16,440 nt of DNA from Methanothrix sp. (GTDB taxonomy: Archaea > Halobacteriota > Methanosarcinia > Methanotrichales > Methanotrichaceae). Numbering within the stretch: the stretch's first letter is position 1; every line of letters starts with the position of its first letter. This document shows, in pieces, positions 1 to 7,042 of the stretch. Under the pieces are notes generated by a model. It ran no database searches and was not told the origin of the DNA. It saw nothing but the letters and a program-made list of their open reading frames with translations. The stretch spans positions 1 to 16,440 of the forward strand of contig JAQTYS010000027.1 in assembly GCA_028688175.1 (NCBI GenBank), given 5' to 3'. A program made the translations under genes and the position numbers.

Positions 1-97
1 TTCGATGAATAGACTTGTATTAATAGATGCTCTGATAAAGAGAGATCAATTATGTCTGAATATACAAGGTGTTCAATGCAAAAATGAGGCTGATCCA

Positions 98-1156
98 ATG
101 CGTGGACTGCAATTATTACTCTTCTTCCTGCCGATTGCCCTGCTGGCACATTTTGCCGGCATCAGTGAGATCTTCGTCTTTGCCGCCTCAGCTCTGGCGA
201 TCATCCCGCTTGCGAAAATCCTTGGCGAGGCCACCGAGGTTGTCGCAGAGAAGACCGGACCGCGCACAGGAGGGCTTCTCAATGCCACCTTCGGCAATGC
301 CGCCGAGCTGATAATCACCCTGGCAGCGATACGTGCCGGGCAGATTCAACTGGTATTGGCCTCCATCACCGGCTCCATTTTGGGCAATCTTCTCTTGGTC
401 CTGGGTTTTGCCATGCTTTTTGGGGGCTTGAAGAACGGACGGCAATTGTTCGACCGAAGGCAGGTGGATACGGATGCCACCATGACCATACTGGCTCTTA
501 TCGCCATGAGCGTGCCATCTCTTTTTAGCCTCTACATCCCAGACACCAGGCTTGTTGAGGAGATGAGCCTGACATCCGCAGGAGCCATGCTTATACTTTA
601 TGTGCTCTTCATCATCTATACTTTGAGGAGCTGTTCCTCGGAAAATTGTGTGGCCGTAACGGCAAGAGAAGCCCTACCCGTTCATATCTGGAGTATGAAT
701 AAGGCATTAGCCATCATGGGCATCTCCATGATCGGCATCGCCCTGATGAGCGAGCTATTGGTAGCATCGGTAGAGGCTGTAACGGCTATCCTGGGACTCA
801 CGCCCTTTTTCGTAGGAATAATCATCGTACCCATCATCGGCAATGTGGCTGAGCACCTGGTCGCCGTCCAGGCCGCCCGACAGAACAAAATGGACCTCAG
901 TCTCTCAATCTCCCTGGGCTCCAGCCTGCAGATCGCTCTCTTCGTGACGCCGGTACTGGTCTTCGTCTCGCTGCTCCTGAACAGTCCCCTTACGCTGCAG
1001 TTCAATCTGCTTGAACTAATTGCTCTCACGGCAGCATCCATGATCTCGGCCCTGGTATCTCTGGATGGAGAGTCCAACTGGCTGGAAGGAGCCATGCTGC
1101 TGGCAGTGTACTGCATCCTGGGCATGGCGTTCTTCTTCTTGCCTTTGAAGCTCTGA
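98..1156 (+). CDS. Ca2+/H+ antiporter, CaCA (CAX) family
   Basis: A membrane cation/proton exchanger of 352 aa, the usual length for prokaryotic CAX proteins, expected to export Ca2+ in exchange for protons. About 11 hydrophobic segments are visible. The two inverted halves each carry the family signature: GNAAE at about residues 66-70 (N-terminal alpha repeat) and GNVAEH at about 248-253 (C-terminal alpha repeat). Each is followed by a conserved Gly/Ser-rich segment (SILGNLLLVLGF and SLGSSLQIALF). The acidic residues of these motifs form the ion-binding site in the family. The frame stays open 31 codons upstream, but the ATG at 98 is preceded at 8 nt by GAGG (86-89) and begins directly at the first membrane segment, so I prefer it. 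It appears to be a single gene. Family assignment is firm; ion specificity is inferred. Confidence 0.9.
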   Translation: MRGLQLLLFFLPIALLAHFAGISEIFVFAASALAIIPLAKILGEATEVVAEKTGPRTGGLLNATFGNAAELIITLAAIRAGQIQLVLASITGSILGNLLLVLGFAMLFGGLKNGRQLFDRRQVDTDATMTILALIAMSVPSLFSLYIPDTRLVEEMSLTSAGAMLILYVLFIIYTLRSCSSENCVAVTAREALPVHIWSMNKALAIMGISMIGIALMSELLVASVEAVTAILGLTPFFVGIIIVPIIGNVAEHLVAVQAARQNKMDLSLSISLGSSLQIALFVTPVLVFVSLLLNSPLTLQFNLLELIALTAASMISALVSLDGESNWLEGAMLLAVYCILGMAFFFLPLKL

Positions 1157-1189
1157 TAAATCCATGTGCGATAAATTTATTAAGTTTAG

Positions 1190-1501
1190 CTAGGATTTGA
1201 TCTGGACGGCCTGTACGGCAACGGCGATCGAGGCAGGCCGGATGAGATCATAAAGAAAAGGCTGGCTGAAGTTCGCAAGGTTCTGGAGAGCGTGGCAAGG
1301 CCGCAATTCATCTGTCTGGCTCGATCCCAGACACCCAGATGCTATAATCCTGAAAAAATCGTGGACAGGGCGCAAAAATCCGCGCTGGGCCTGATTAATG
1401 AGGTCGCATCATTGAGGCAGATCTGGCCCATTCCCTCAAGACCGGCAGCAACTCTCCAGCTTTCGGCCTCATGCGATGCCTTATTAAAATCAAGCCTCTA
1501 A
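1190..1501 (+). pseudogene. Unrecognised ORF remnant between the antiporter and tRNA-Ser
   Basis: This frame stays open for about 100 codons after a TAG at 1187-1189, but has no ATG until 1292 and no ribosome binding site. The translation looks protein-like at the start (FDLDGLYGNGD, then a charged helix, then RPQFICLARSQTP) and becomes less so near its end. The D-x-D followed by a P-x-x-I-x-L-A-x-S strand faintly resembles the C-terminal part of UPF0489/arginase-fold proteins, but that is too weak for a name. The most economical reading is the 3' portion of a gene whose front half is lost. It could also be a fortuitous open frame. Confidence 0.3.
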
Positions 1502-1519
1502 GCCGGAAAACAAATGCTA

Positions 1520-1530
1520 CTGAAAAATTT
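1520..1530 (-). terminator. T-rich terminator after tRNA-Ser
   Basis: On the minus strand the tRNA 3' end is followed within 3 nt by AAATTTTTCA. A run of Us directly after a stable tRNA is the usual archaeal termination signal. Confidence 0.4.
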
Positions 1531-1532
1531 AG

Positions 1533-1650
1533 CGCTGAGGGTGAGATTTGAACTCACGAGATGCGATGCACCACTGGTTTGCCCGTTCCGCCCTCTAGAT
1601 GGAGAGCAGTACCTCAAGACCAGCGCCGTAGGCCGCTTGGCTACCTCAGC
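1533..1650 (-). tRNA. tRNA-Ser(UGA) with a 33-nt intron
   Basis: Read on the minus strand, the acceptor stem GCTGAGG (1650-1644) pairs with CCTCAGC (1540-1534). The discriminator is G (1533), as in serine tRNAs, and no CCA is encoded. The T arm is GTGAG-TTCAAAT-CTCAC. The D arm is GCC...GGC with a CGG in its loop. The anticodon stem CTGGT/ACCAG closes on a loop that, after removal of the intron, is C-T-TGA-G-A, giving anticodon UGA. A variable arm with a short stem (GTGC/GCAT) marks it as a class II tRNA. The mature length is 85 nt. A leucine assignment was considered, but TGA in the loop and G73 both fit serine. Confidence 0.93.
1580..1612 (-). other. Archaeal tRNA intron (bulge-helix-bulge) in tRNA-Ser
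   Basis: The 33-nt insertion sits at the canonical 37/38 site. A BHB motif can be drawn on the minus strand: the anticodon stem, then a 4-bp central helix CTTG/CGGG, flanked by 3-nt bulges AGG (5' site) and CAA (3' site), then an intron helix closed by GCTCTC/GAGGGC around a CATCTA loop. Cutting after the second base of each bulge gives a regular 7-nt anticodon loop. The splicing endonuclease EndA is expected to remove it. Confidence 0.85.
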
Positions 1651-1697
1651 TCAGCCTGACTTCTTTGCACCATTAGCTCTTAAGCCTGACGATTCGA

Positions 1698-1710
1698 TAA
1701 TCTTAATATC
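1698..1710 (+). promoter_or_regulatory. TATA-box region for the deaminase gene, possibly shared with tRNA-Ser
   Basis: AATCTTAATATCC is centred about 27 nt before the ATG at 1732. No Shine-Dalgarno sequence lies between (TTTACAGCCATTTTTCTCTG), so the mRNA is probably leaderless. The same AT-rich segment reads GGATATTAAGATT on the other strand, about 55 nt before the tRNA, and may also serve that gene. Confidence 0.4.
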
Positions 1711-1731
1711 CTTTACAGCCATTTTTCTCTG

Positions 1732-2970
1732 ATGCTGATCAAAGACGTCTCCATTATAGAATCCGGACAATTGCAGCCTGGCCGGGACATCCTCATAGAC
1801 GGTGGCAAGATCACCAATGTAGGCCGCGACCTCAGGGATGAGAGCGACGACGAGCCGATCGACGGGCGGGGAAAACTGGCCATCCCCGGCCTCATCAACG
1901 GTCACACCCATCTGGCCATGACCCTCCTGCGCGGCTACGCGGACGACATGGAGCTGATGCCCTGGCTGCAGGAGAAAATCTGGCCACTGGAAGCCAAGAT
2001 CAATGAGGAAGACGTTCGCTGGGGGGTAAAGCTGGGCTGCCTGGAGCAGATTCGCTTCGGCATCACCTGCTACAGTGATATGTACTACTTCCCGGATGCC
2101 ACCGCTCAGGCCACCAAGGAGATGGGCCTGCGGGCCTTTCTCTCAGGCGTGGTCTTTGATATGAAGCCCGAGCTTCTCGGCCAGGTGGAGCCTTTCATCC
2201 GCCGCTGGAAGGGCGACGAGCTGATCACACCCGCTGTGGGCCCGCATGCCGCTTACACCTGCTCAGAGGAGACGCTCCTCAAGGCCAAAGAGATCGCCGA
2301 CCGGCATGATGCTATGATTCACATCCACCTCTCTGAGACCCGCGAAGAGGTGGACGGCTTTCTGCTCTCCAAGGGTAAAAGCCCGGTGGAGTACCTGGAC
2401 AGCCTGGGCCTGCTAAACTCCCGCCTGGCAGCGGTGCATTGCGTCTGGATCTCTCCGGAGGACTGCTATCTTCTGGCTGAGAGGAAGGCCAATGTGGTGA
2501 GCTGCACAGAGAGCAATCTCAAGCTGACCTCAGGCATCGCGCCACTCAACACTATGATGAAAGCTGGAATAAACGTCTGCCTGGGCACTGACGGCGCTTC
2601 CAGCAACAACAACCTGAGCATCTTCGAGGAGATGAAGACCACCGCCATCGCCCAGAAGAATGCTTACCACACCCCTGCCGACTTCTCAGCAGAGCAGATC
2701 TGGCACATGGCCACAGAGAATGCCGCTCAAGCCTTTGGCCTTAACCTGGGGCTTCGCCCTGGCGCTCTGGCCGACATGGCACTCATCGACCTGAAAAAAC
2801 CCTGGTTCTGGCCGCAGAGCAATATCATCTCCCATCTGGTATACAGCATAGCAGGCGGAGTGGACACGACCATTGTAAACGGCAAGGTCCTCATGCAGAA
2901 CGGAGTGATTCCGGGCGAAGAGGAAATTCTGCAGAAGGCTCAGGAGCGCTTCCTGCGTCTCACCTCTTAG
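1732..2970 (+). CDS. dadD: 5'-deoxyadenosine / MTA / SAH deaminase, amidohydrolase superfamily
   Basis: A zinc-dependent amidohydrolase of 412 aa in the TrzA/MtaD group. In methanogens the characterised member (DadD of Methanocaldococcus) deaminates 5'-deoxyadenosine, S-adenosylhomocysteine and methylthioadenosine, recycling products of radical SAM and methyl-transfer reactions. Visible ligands are the HxH pair H58/H60 (NGHTHLAM), H199 with E202 (HIHLSETREE), H236 (AVHCVWIS) and D287 (GTDGASSNNN). H172 lies in GPHAAYTCS. The length and a flanking beta-sandwich formed by both termini match the family. The ATG is placed for leaderless translation. The gene is monocistronic and converges with uvrC. 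The exact preferred substrate cannot be read from sequence. Confidence 0.88.
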   Translation: MLIKDVSIIESGQLQPGRDILIDGGKITNVGRDLRDESDDEPIDGRGKLAIPGLINGHTHLAMTLLRGYADDMELMPWLQEKIWPLEAKINEEDVRWGVKLGCLEQIRFGITCYSDMYYFPDATAQATKEMGLRAFLSGVVFDMKPELLGQVEPFIRRWKGDELITPAVGPHAAYTCSEETLLKAKEIADRHDAMIHIHLSETREEVDGFLLSKGKSPVEYLDSLGLLNSRLAAVHCVWISPEDCYLLAERKANVVSCTESNLKLTSGIAPLNTMMKAGINVCLGTDGASSNNNLSIFEEMKTTAIAQKNAYHTPADFSAEQIWHMATENAAQAFGLNLGLRPGALADMALIDLKKPWFWPQSNIISHLVYSIAGGVDTTIVNGKVLMQNGVIPGEEEILQKAQERFLRLTS

Positions 2971-2972
2971 CT

Positions 2973-2999
2973 CCTTTTTTCTTTTTCTCTCTTTTTTTC
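2973..2999 (+). terminator. Poly-T terminator after the deaminase gene
   Basis: Immediately after the stop codon come three runs of 5-7 Ts separated by single Cs or CTC. This is a typical archaeal U-tract terminator and lies in the 36-nt gap between the convergent deaminase and uvrC genes. Confidence 0.6.
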
Positions 3000-3006
3000 A
3001 AACCTA

Positions 3007-4557
3007 TCAATCCGATATCGCCTTCTTTCGCAGCAGGCGGTTGTAGGCGATGGCAAATCGGTGCGCCTCGTCTCTGATCTCCTGCACAAAGAGCGATGCT
3101 TTTTCGTTCTTCTTAATCTGAAGCGGCCCGTCCAGTCCGGGCACGTAGATCTCCTCTTCACCCTTGGCCAGAGAGATGATGGGAATCTTCAGCCGCAGCT
3201 CTTGCAGCACTGCCAGAGCCGAGGAGAGCTGCCCTTTGCCCCCATCGATGACAATGAGATCCGGCATATCCAGCATCTCTTTCTTGAGGCGAGAGTAGCG
3301 TCGTCGCACGATCTCAGCGATGGAAGCGAAATCATCTATTCCCTGTACACTCTTGATCTTAAAGCGCCGGTAGTTGCTCTTGTCCGGCCTGCCTCCCCGA
3401 AACTGCACCATGGAGCCCACGGAAAAAGTTCCTGCCAGATGTGAGATATCGAAGCACTCAATGACCTGGGGGGCCTTGGGAAGATGCAGCGCCTCCGCCA
3501 GGGCCTGCACCTTCATTCGATCTCCGAAAAATCCGATGTCTACATTCTTCTTGGCCAGCTCCAGCAGCTCCTTCTTTTCACCCTGCTTGGGAACAGTGAC
3601 GTGCACCTTCTTTCCTTTGACATGTGAGAGAAAATCCGCCAGGGACTCATCCAGAGATTCTTCGAGTATCAGCTCCTCAGGAGGCTCCCTTTCCGAGTAG
3701 TACTGCACCAGGAACTCCTCCAGGAAATTATCGCTCTGGGCAAAGACGAAGTCCTCTTTTCCTTCCAGAGTGCCATGGTAGACCTTGAAGAGCATGAGAA
3801 AGACACTGGAGCCATCTATCTGATAGCTGATAACATCCTGATCGTACTTGCGGCTCTTCTCCACCTGTTGGCGCTCTCGCAGGCGCTGCAAAGCTGCTAT
3901 CTCATCACGAAGCTCTATGGCTCTCTCGAACTCCTGACGATCGGAAAGCTGTGCCATCTCTTTCTGCAAAGATTCGACCAATTCCCCGGTTTTGCCTCCC
4001 AGGGCCGAAGCTGCTTTTTTTACCCTGGTCATATATTCTGCCTCGCCTATCTTGCCAAGACACGGGCCGGTGCAGTGGCCCAGATGGTAGCGCAGGCATG
4101 CGCGTTTGGGCATTCTTTTGCAGGTGCGCAGACCAAAGGTCTTGCGAAGTAGCTGGTAGACGAACGTCCTCTCCCGAGCAGAGGTGAAGGGACCGAAGAA
4201 AGAGCCTTTGCCTGAGGCCTTGCGGGATACTCTGATGCGCGGGAATTGCTCTTCTGTCAGCTCAATGCAAGCATAGCGGGAGGAGTCCTTGAGCTTAATG
4301 TTATAGCGTGGCTGATGCTTCTTGATGAGAGTGTTTTCCAGGAGCAGGGCTTCGACCTCGGTGTTGGTGACGATGAACTCCAATCCTTTTGATGCAAAAA
4401 CGAGAGCCTTTGTTCTGGGGCTGTGATCTTGCTTCTGGAAATAATTGGACACTCGCTTCTTGAGGTCTCGGGCTTTGCCTACATAGATCACCTTGCCCTG
4501 GTCGTCCGTGAAGAGGTAGCAGCCGGGATTATGTGGAAGTGAGTCGAGAGAGATCAT
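3007..4557 (-). CDS. uvrC: UvrC, excinuclease ABC subunit C
   Basis: Makes the dual incisions around bulky DNA lesions together with UvrA and UvrB. Domains in order: GIY-YIG nuclease (residues about 8-90; NPGCYLF, then VIYVGKARDLKKR, with the likely catalytic Glu at 74); a four-cysteine cluster (C146, C154, C162, C166); a UVR motif that binds UvrB (about 203-228); and the RNase H-like endonuclease domain with FDISH (D370) and VIDGGKGQ (D438), ending at EAHRFA (about 498-503). At 516 aa it stops soon after the nuclease domain and lacks the C-terminal helix-hairpin-helix pair of bacterial UvrC (about 600 aa), as other archaeal forms do. uvrA and uvrB are not in this window. No clear Shine-Dalgarno precedes the ATG. 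A TATA-like block lies about 110-140 nt upstream, inside repeat copy 1. Confidence 0.95.
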   Translation of the reverse strand: MISLDSLPHNPGCYLFTDDQGKVIYVGKARDLKKRVSNYFQKQDHSPRTKALVFASKGLEFIVTNTEVEALLLENTLIKKHQPRYNIKLKDSSRYACIELTEEQFPRIRVSRKASGKGSFFGPFTSARERTFVYQLLRKTFGLRTCKRMPKRACLRYHLGHCTGPCLGKIGEAEYMTRVKKAASALGGKTGELVESLQKEMAQLSDRQEFERAIELRDEIAALQRLRERQQVEKSRKYDQDVISYQIDGSSVFLMLFKVYHGTLEGKEDFVFAQSDNFLEEFLVQYYSEREPPEELILEESLDESLADFLSHVKGKKVHVTVPKQGEKKELLELAKKNVDIGFFGDRMKVQALAEALHLPKAPQVIECFDISHLAGTFSVGSMVQFRGGRPDKSNYRRFKIKSVQGIDDFASIAEIVRRRYSRLKKEMLDMPDLIVIDGGKGQLSSALAVLQELRLKIPIISLAKGEEEIYVPGLDGPLQIKKNEKASLFVQEIRDEAHRFAIAYNRLLRKKAISD

Positions 4558-4612
4558 ACTTTGGTGAGAAACAGTATTTTCCGGCTATTTCATTGTAACT
4601 GAAAGGGAGTTT

Positions 4613-4652
4613 GAGCCTTCGGGGCGAAAGGGATTGACATTTGGGAAGGCTC
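4613..4652. other. Conserved hairpin in repeat copy 1
   Basis: GAGCCTTC (4613-4620) and GAAGGCTC (4645-4652) form a perfect 8-bp stem with a 24-nt loop. A second, mutually exclusive hairpin is possible: CCTTCG-GGG-CGAAAGG with one bulged A. On the minus strand the hairpin would lie at the start of the uvrC 5' leader. On the plus strand it is followed by GTATTTTTAAC and would resemble a terminator. The stem is unchanged in copy 2 although the loop differs. Confidence 0.5.
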
Positions 4653-4665
4653 CAATAGATTACAT

Positions 4666-4699
4666 GTATTTTTAACTATTTAAGTTTAATTAAATGTGC
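4666..4699 (-). promoter_or_regulatory. uvrC: Putative uvrC promoter inside repeat copy 1
   Basis: This is the 34-bp AT-rich block shared with copy 2 (7365-7398). On the minus strand it contains AACTTAAATAG and TTAAAAATAC, good BRE/TATA-like elements. Transcription would begin near 4650-4656 and give uvrC a leader of roughly 95-100 nt containing the hairpin. The block is AT-rich in both directions, so divergent transcription cannot be excluded. Confidence 0.4.
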
Positions 4700-4763
4700 T
4701 ATGGCGCATTACTGATCTGAAATAGTCGTCATAGTAATATTTCTATTTATGATAGTAATAGTC

Positions 4764-4922
4764 GGGATACTGATACTGGTAATTTCGGCTACATCAATGG
4801 TGGTAATAGGGGTGATATCAATAGGAGGCCTTGCGCTCGTCTGCAAGTCAACTGGTTTGGAGAACCAAAAAATGATCTTCAAGCTCTTAGTCTCTAGCAA
4901 CAAAATATTTTGACTTATACAG
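4764..4922. other. Gene-free spacer inside the island
   Basis: No convincing gene. The first part is simple sequence built from ATTACC/ATCAGT-like triplets on the minus strand, which keeps several frames open at once (Ile/Thr-rich, or a hydrophobic plus-strand frame at 4749-4913). None has a ribosome binding site or a recognisable product. Confidence 0.4.
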
Positions 4923-4937
4923 AAAAATTTAAGTACT
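4923..4937 (+). promoter_or_regulatory. TATA box for the PKD-repeat gene
   Basis: AAAAATTTAAGTAC is centred about 28 nt before the ATG at 4959. No Shine-Dalgarno is present, so leaderless transcription is likely. Confidence 0.4.
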
Positions 4938-4958
4938 ATTCTTATCAATTAATGTCAG

Positions 4959-6392
4959 ATGCTCTTAATGATAGGCGGTCGTCCATTTAGATTCCTGCTT
5001 ATCTTGGGATTAATTTTGTTATACATTACCCCAGTTCATGGAATGTCGCGTGACGAAACATGCAATATTACCAACAATCGATCGATTCTTGACATTGACT
5101 GGGCATATCAACAAACTAGCAGTCATGTTGGCATAGTTTTAAATTGGCCTTTGATGTGTGCTATAATTTATAATAATCCTCCCCAAAGGCCGAACATGTT
5201 CTTAGGAAATGCCTCGGGCATCCCTGGAGCCAATTACTGTTATTATGCCTCTGCGGTCGACCCTGATGGAGACCAAATTAAGTACACCTTTGATTGGGGA
5301 GATGGAACAACATCGATCATCGGCCCGGCTGACTCGGGAACCAAAATAAGCGCGAACCATTCTTGGAGTAAGTCGGCAACATATCAAATTAGGGCAAATG
5401 CTACCGACAGCAAAGGAGCAACCTCAGGATGGTCAGAATCTTGGACAGTTTTCATTAATGCTCCACCTAACAATCCGTCCATGCCATCAGGATCTGAATC
5501 AATCTATGCCTGGGCTCCAAACAGCTACTCTACATCCATAATAGATCCGGATGAAGATCCGGTAAAGTGCACCTTCGACTGGGGAGACGGGAATAAAACC
5601 ACGACGGATTTTGTCAAATCCGGCAGCAACACAAGCACATTGCACATATGGGAGAAGGAAGGAACCTATCAGATCAAAGTTATTGCCAGAGATCTCAGTG
5701 GGAGCTCTTCTGAATGGTCTGATTATTTAAACATCACTGTAATCGCAAATAATAGGCCTAAAGTGCCAATAAACCTATTTGGACCGAGTTGTGGCTACGC
5801 GGGGATAGCTTATTATTATTTTACACTTGCAAATGACCTGGATAATGATATGATCAAGTATACCTTCGACTGGGGAGACGGAACGGTCTCTAAGACGGAT
5901 CTGGTCAACTCTGGCTCTGTTGAAAACGCATCGCATATATGGAGTAAAGCGGGAACATACCAAGTCAAATGTAATACGACCGATAGTAAAGGATCGTCCT
6001 CAATGTGGTCGAAGTCATTGAATGTTACTATAGCAGATAATAATCCACCCGACACCCCTATCATACCATCGGGACCAACCTCAGGATTTAGCGGTACAGC
6101 TTATAATTATGTGACATCTGCCAATGATCCAGATGATAATCATGTGAGATATGTGATCGATTGGGGTGATGGAACAACTTCTTGGACTGGCTTAGACTTC
6201 ATTGACTCTGGAATAAATGAAAGCTTGTTTCATAAATGGAGTAATTCAGGGATGTATCTAGTTAAAGCCATGGCCATGGATGATAAAGGGGCTATTTCGA
6301 GCTGGTCTAATGCACTGACTGTCAATATATCAGCTATTCGCTTTTTCCAGCGGCTAACCTCTGGGTACTATGTTTTATCATTTGTTAGATAA
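4959..6392 (+). CDS. Secreted four-PKD-repeat surface protein, C-terminus probably truncated
   Basis: A 477-aa exported protein. An N-terminal signal peptide (basic RPFRF, hydrophobic core LLILGLILLYI, end near VHG28) is followed by a short linker and four PKD (Ig-like) domains. The signature DWGDG falls at 112-116, 207-211, 304-308 and 401-405, a period of 95-97 residues. Each repeat also has a D-P/L-D-x-D acidic turn, a [HI]-x-W-[SE]-K segment and a D-x-x-G-x-x-S-x-W-S end. PKD domains mediate adhesion or spacing in archaeal surface proteins, and many N-x-S/T sites fit extracellular glycosylation. Translation could also begin at M4. After repeat 4 the chain ends in about 18 unrelated residues, with no anchor or sorting signal, and overlaps the neighbouring broken gene by 25 nt antisense, so the original 3' end is probably missing. 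Composition is more AT-rich than the flanking core genes. Confidence 0.85.
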   Translation: MLLMIGGRPFRFLLILGLILLYITPVHGMSRDETCNITNNRSILDIDWAYQQTSSHVGIVLNWPLMCAIIYNNPPQRPNMFLGNASGIPGANYCYYASAVDPDGDQIKYTFDWGDGTTSIIGPADSGTKISANHSWSKSATYQIRANATDSKGATSGWSESWTVFINAPPNNPSMPSGSESIYAWAPNSYSTSIIDPDEDPVKCTFDWGDGNKTTTDFVKSGSNTSTLHIWEKEGTYQIKVIARDLSGSSSEWSDYLNITVIANNRPKVPINLFGPSCGYAGIAYYYFTLANDLDNDMIKYTFDWGDGTVSKTDLVNSGSVENASHIWSKAGTYQVKCNTTDSKGSSSMWSKSLNVTIADNNPPDTPIIPSGPTSGFSGTAYNYVTSANDPDDNHVRYVIDWGDGTTSWTGLDFIDSGINESLFHKWSNSGMYLVKAMAMDDKGAISSWSNALTVNISAIRFFQRLTSGYYVLSFVR

Positions 6393-6494
6393 TTTCTAAG
6401 GACATCTACTTCGTTTCTTGAGCCGCAATTGAAGCATATAACCGTGACTTATTTTCCCATGTAGCCCCCAATTGATGGAAATGCGGGTTGGTGC
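6368..6494 (-). pseudogene. Broken second zinc ribbon, the former C-terminus of the adjacent gene
   Basis: Downstream of the stop of the zinc-ribbon gene (6495-6983), the +1 frame reads on through one TAA (6449-6451) into VTVICFNCGSRNEVDVLRN and ends at a TAG (6368-6370). This closely parallels ITFVCSICGALNTLFFD of the first ribbon in the upstream gene. With the intact gene's own final CKHC it would complete a second four-cysteine ribbon. One single-base frameshift plus one stop mutation explains the break. The last 25 nt lie antisense to the end of the PKD gene. Confidence 0.6.
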
Positions 6495-6983
6495 TCAGAG
6501 ATTTAGTTCGCATATGCTGTAACAATGTTTGCATTGAATCTCAATTTTTTTGATATTAGTTAAATCTAATGGAGCATGCGTTGCAACTGCAACACTCTGA
6601 CTCGACTTATCCGCGATATTGTTGCTTACCTCAGTTCGTTTTCTTCGCATATACTGGTAAGCGATCTCTGGGTCCAGTTTGTATCTCTCTATGTAGATTT
6701 TTCTCGACAAGTGTTCTCCGAAAGCGGAAACATATATTGGATCGCCAACAATCGGCATAATCTTTCCTGAAGGTAGAACCCATTCAAATCCTTGTGGTGG
6801 TATGCAAAGCCACTCCTGGTTTTCAGGATCAGGATTATTAGGATCAAAGAATAGAGTATTGAGTGCACCACAAATACTGCAGACAAATGTGATTTCAGAT
6901 ATGGTATTTGTCTGTACTGGTTCTATATTCACTATATTCTCTTCTCCACATTTGTGGCATTTAACATGAAGTTTTATGCCCAT
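6495..6983 (-). CDS. Zinc-ribbon protein of unknown function, likely C-terminally shortened
   Basis: I do not recognise the family. The 162-aa product starts with a zinc ribbon made of CHKC (C9, C12) and CSIC (C35, C38). It continues through a compact middle segment rich in Pro, Gly and aromatics (about 46-118) and a polar linker, and ends with half of another ribbon, CKHC (C151, C154). The start is well supported: the upstream GGTGAT is complementary to the 16S 3' end and sits 6 nt before the ATG, with a TATA box further upstream. No transmembrane segment is visible, so it is probably cytoplasmic. Because the matching second half of the C-terminal ribbon survives out of frame just downstream, this is either a pseudogene or a shortened but possibly still folded protein. 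Its location inside the repeat-bounded island suggests accessory DNA. Confidence 0.6.
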   Translation of the reverse strand: MGIKLHVKCHKCGEENIVNIEPVQTNTISEITFVCSICGALNTLFFDPNNPDPENQEWLCIPPQGFEWVLPSGKIMPIVGDPIYVSAFGEHLSRKIYIERYKLDPEIAYQYMRRKRTEVSNNIADKSSQSVAVATHAPLDLTNIKKIEIQCKHCYSICELNL

Positions 6984-7014
6984 ACAGATATCACCAATAT
7001 CAATAAATATGGTG

Positions 7015-7042
7015 ACAATATAAATATATATACTAAATAGTA
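7015..7042 (-). promoter_or_regulatory. TATA box for the zinc-ribbon gene
   Basis: The minus strand carries a long TATA run (TAGTATATATATTTATATTG). Its distance of 30-50 nt to the ATG at 6983 predicts a leader of about 15-20 nt containing the GGTGAT ribosome binding site. Confidence 0.5.

Larger units (their letters stand above)
4601..4763. repeat. Direct repeat copy 1, bordering the accessory island on the uvrC side
   Basis: About 163 bp, alignable end to end with 7297-7462. It begins GAAAGGGAGT.TGAGCCTTCGG.GCGAAAGGG and contains a 34-bp block (4666-4699) identical in both copies. It ends in a TATTACTATC-type tract with only substitutions between copies. It lies 43 bp upstream of the uvrC start. 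Similarity ceases at 4600 and at about 4764. Confidence 0.85.

Noticed and set aside
4709..4948. Minus-strand 79-codon Ile/Thr-rich frame and plus-strand hydrophobic 54-codon frame (4749-4913)
   Set aside because: Simple ATT/ACC-type repeats keep several frames open together. There is no ribosome binding site or family resemblance, and the minus frame starts inside the PKD promoter.
5202..6064. Several minus-strand frames opposite the PKD gene
   Set aside because: They recur with the PKD periodicity because the DNA repeats; they are shadows of DWGDG units.
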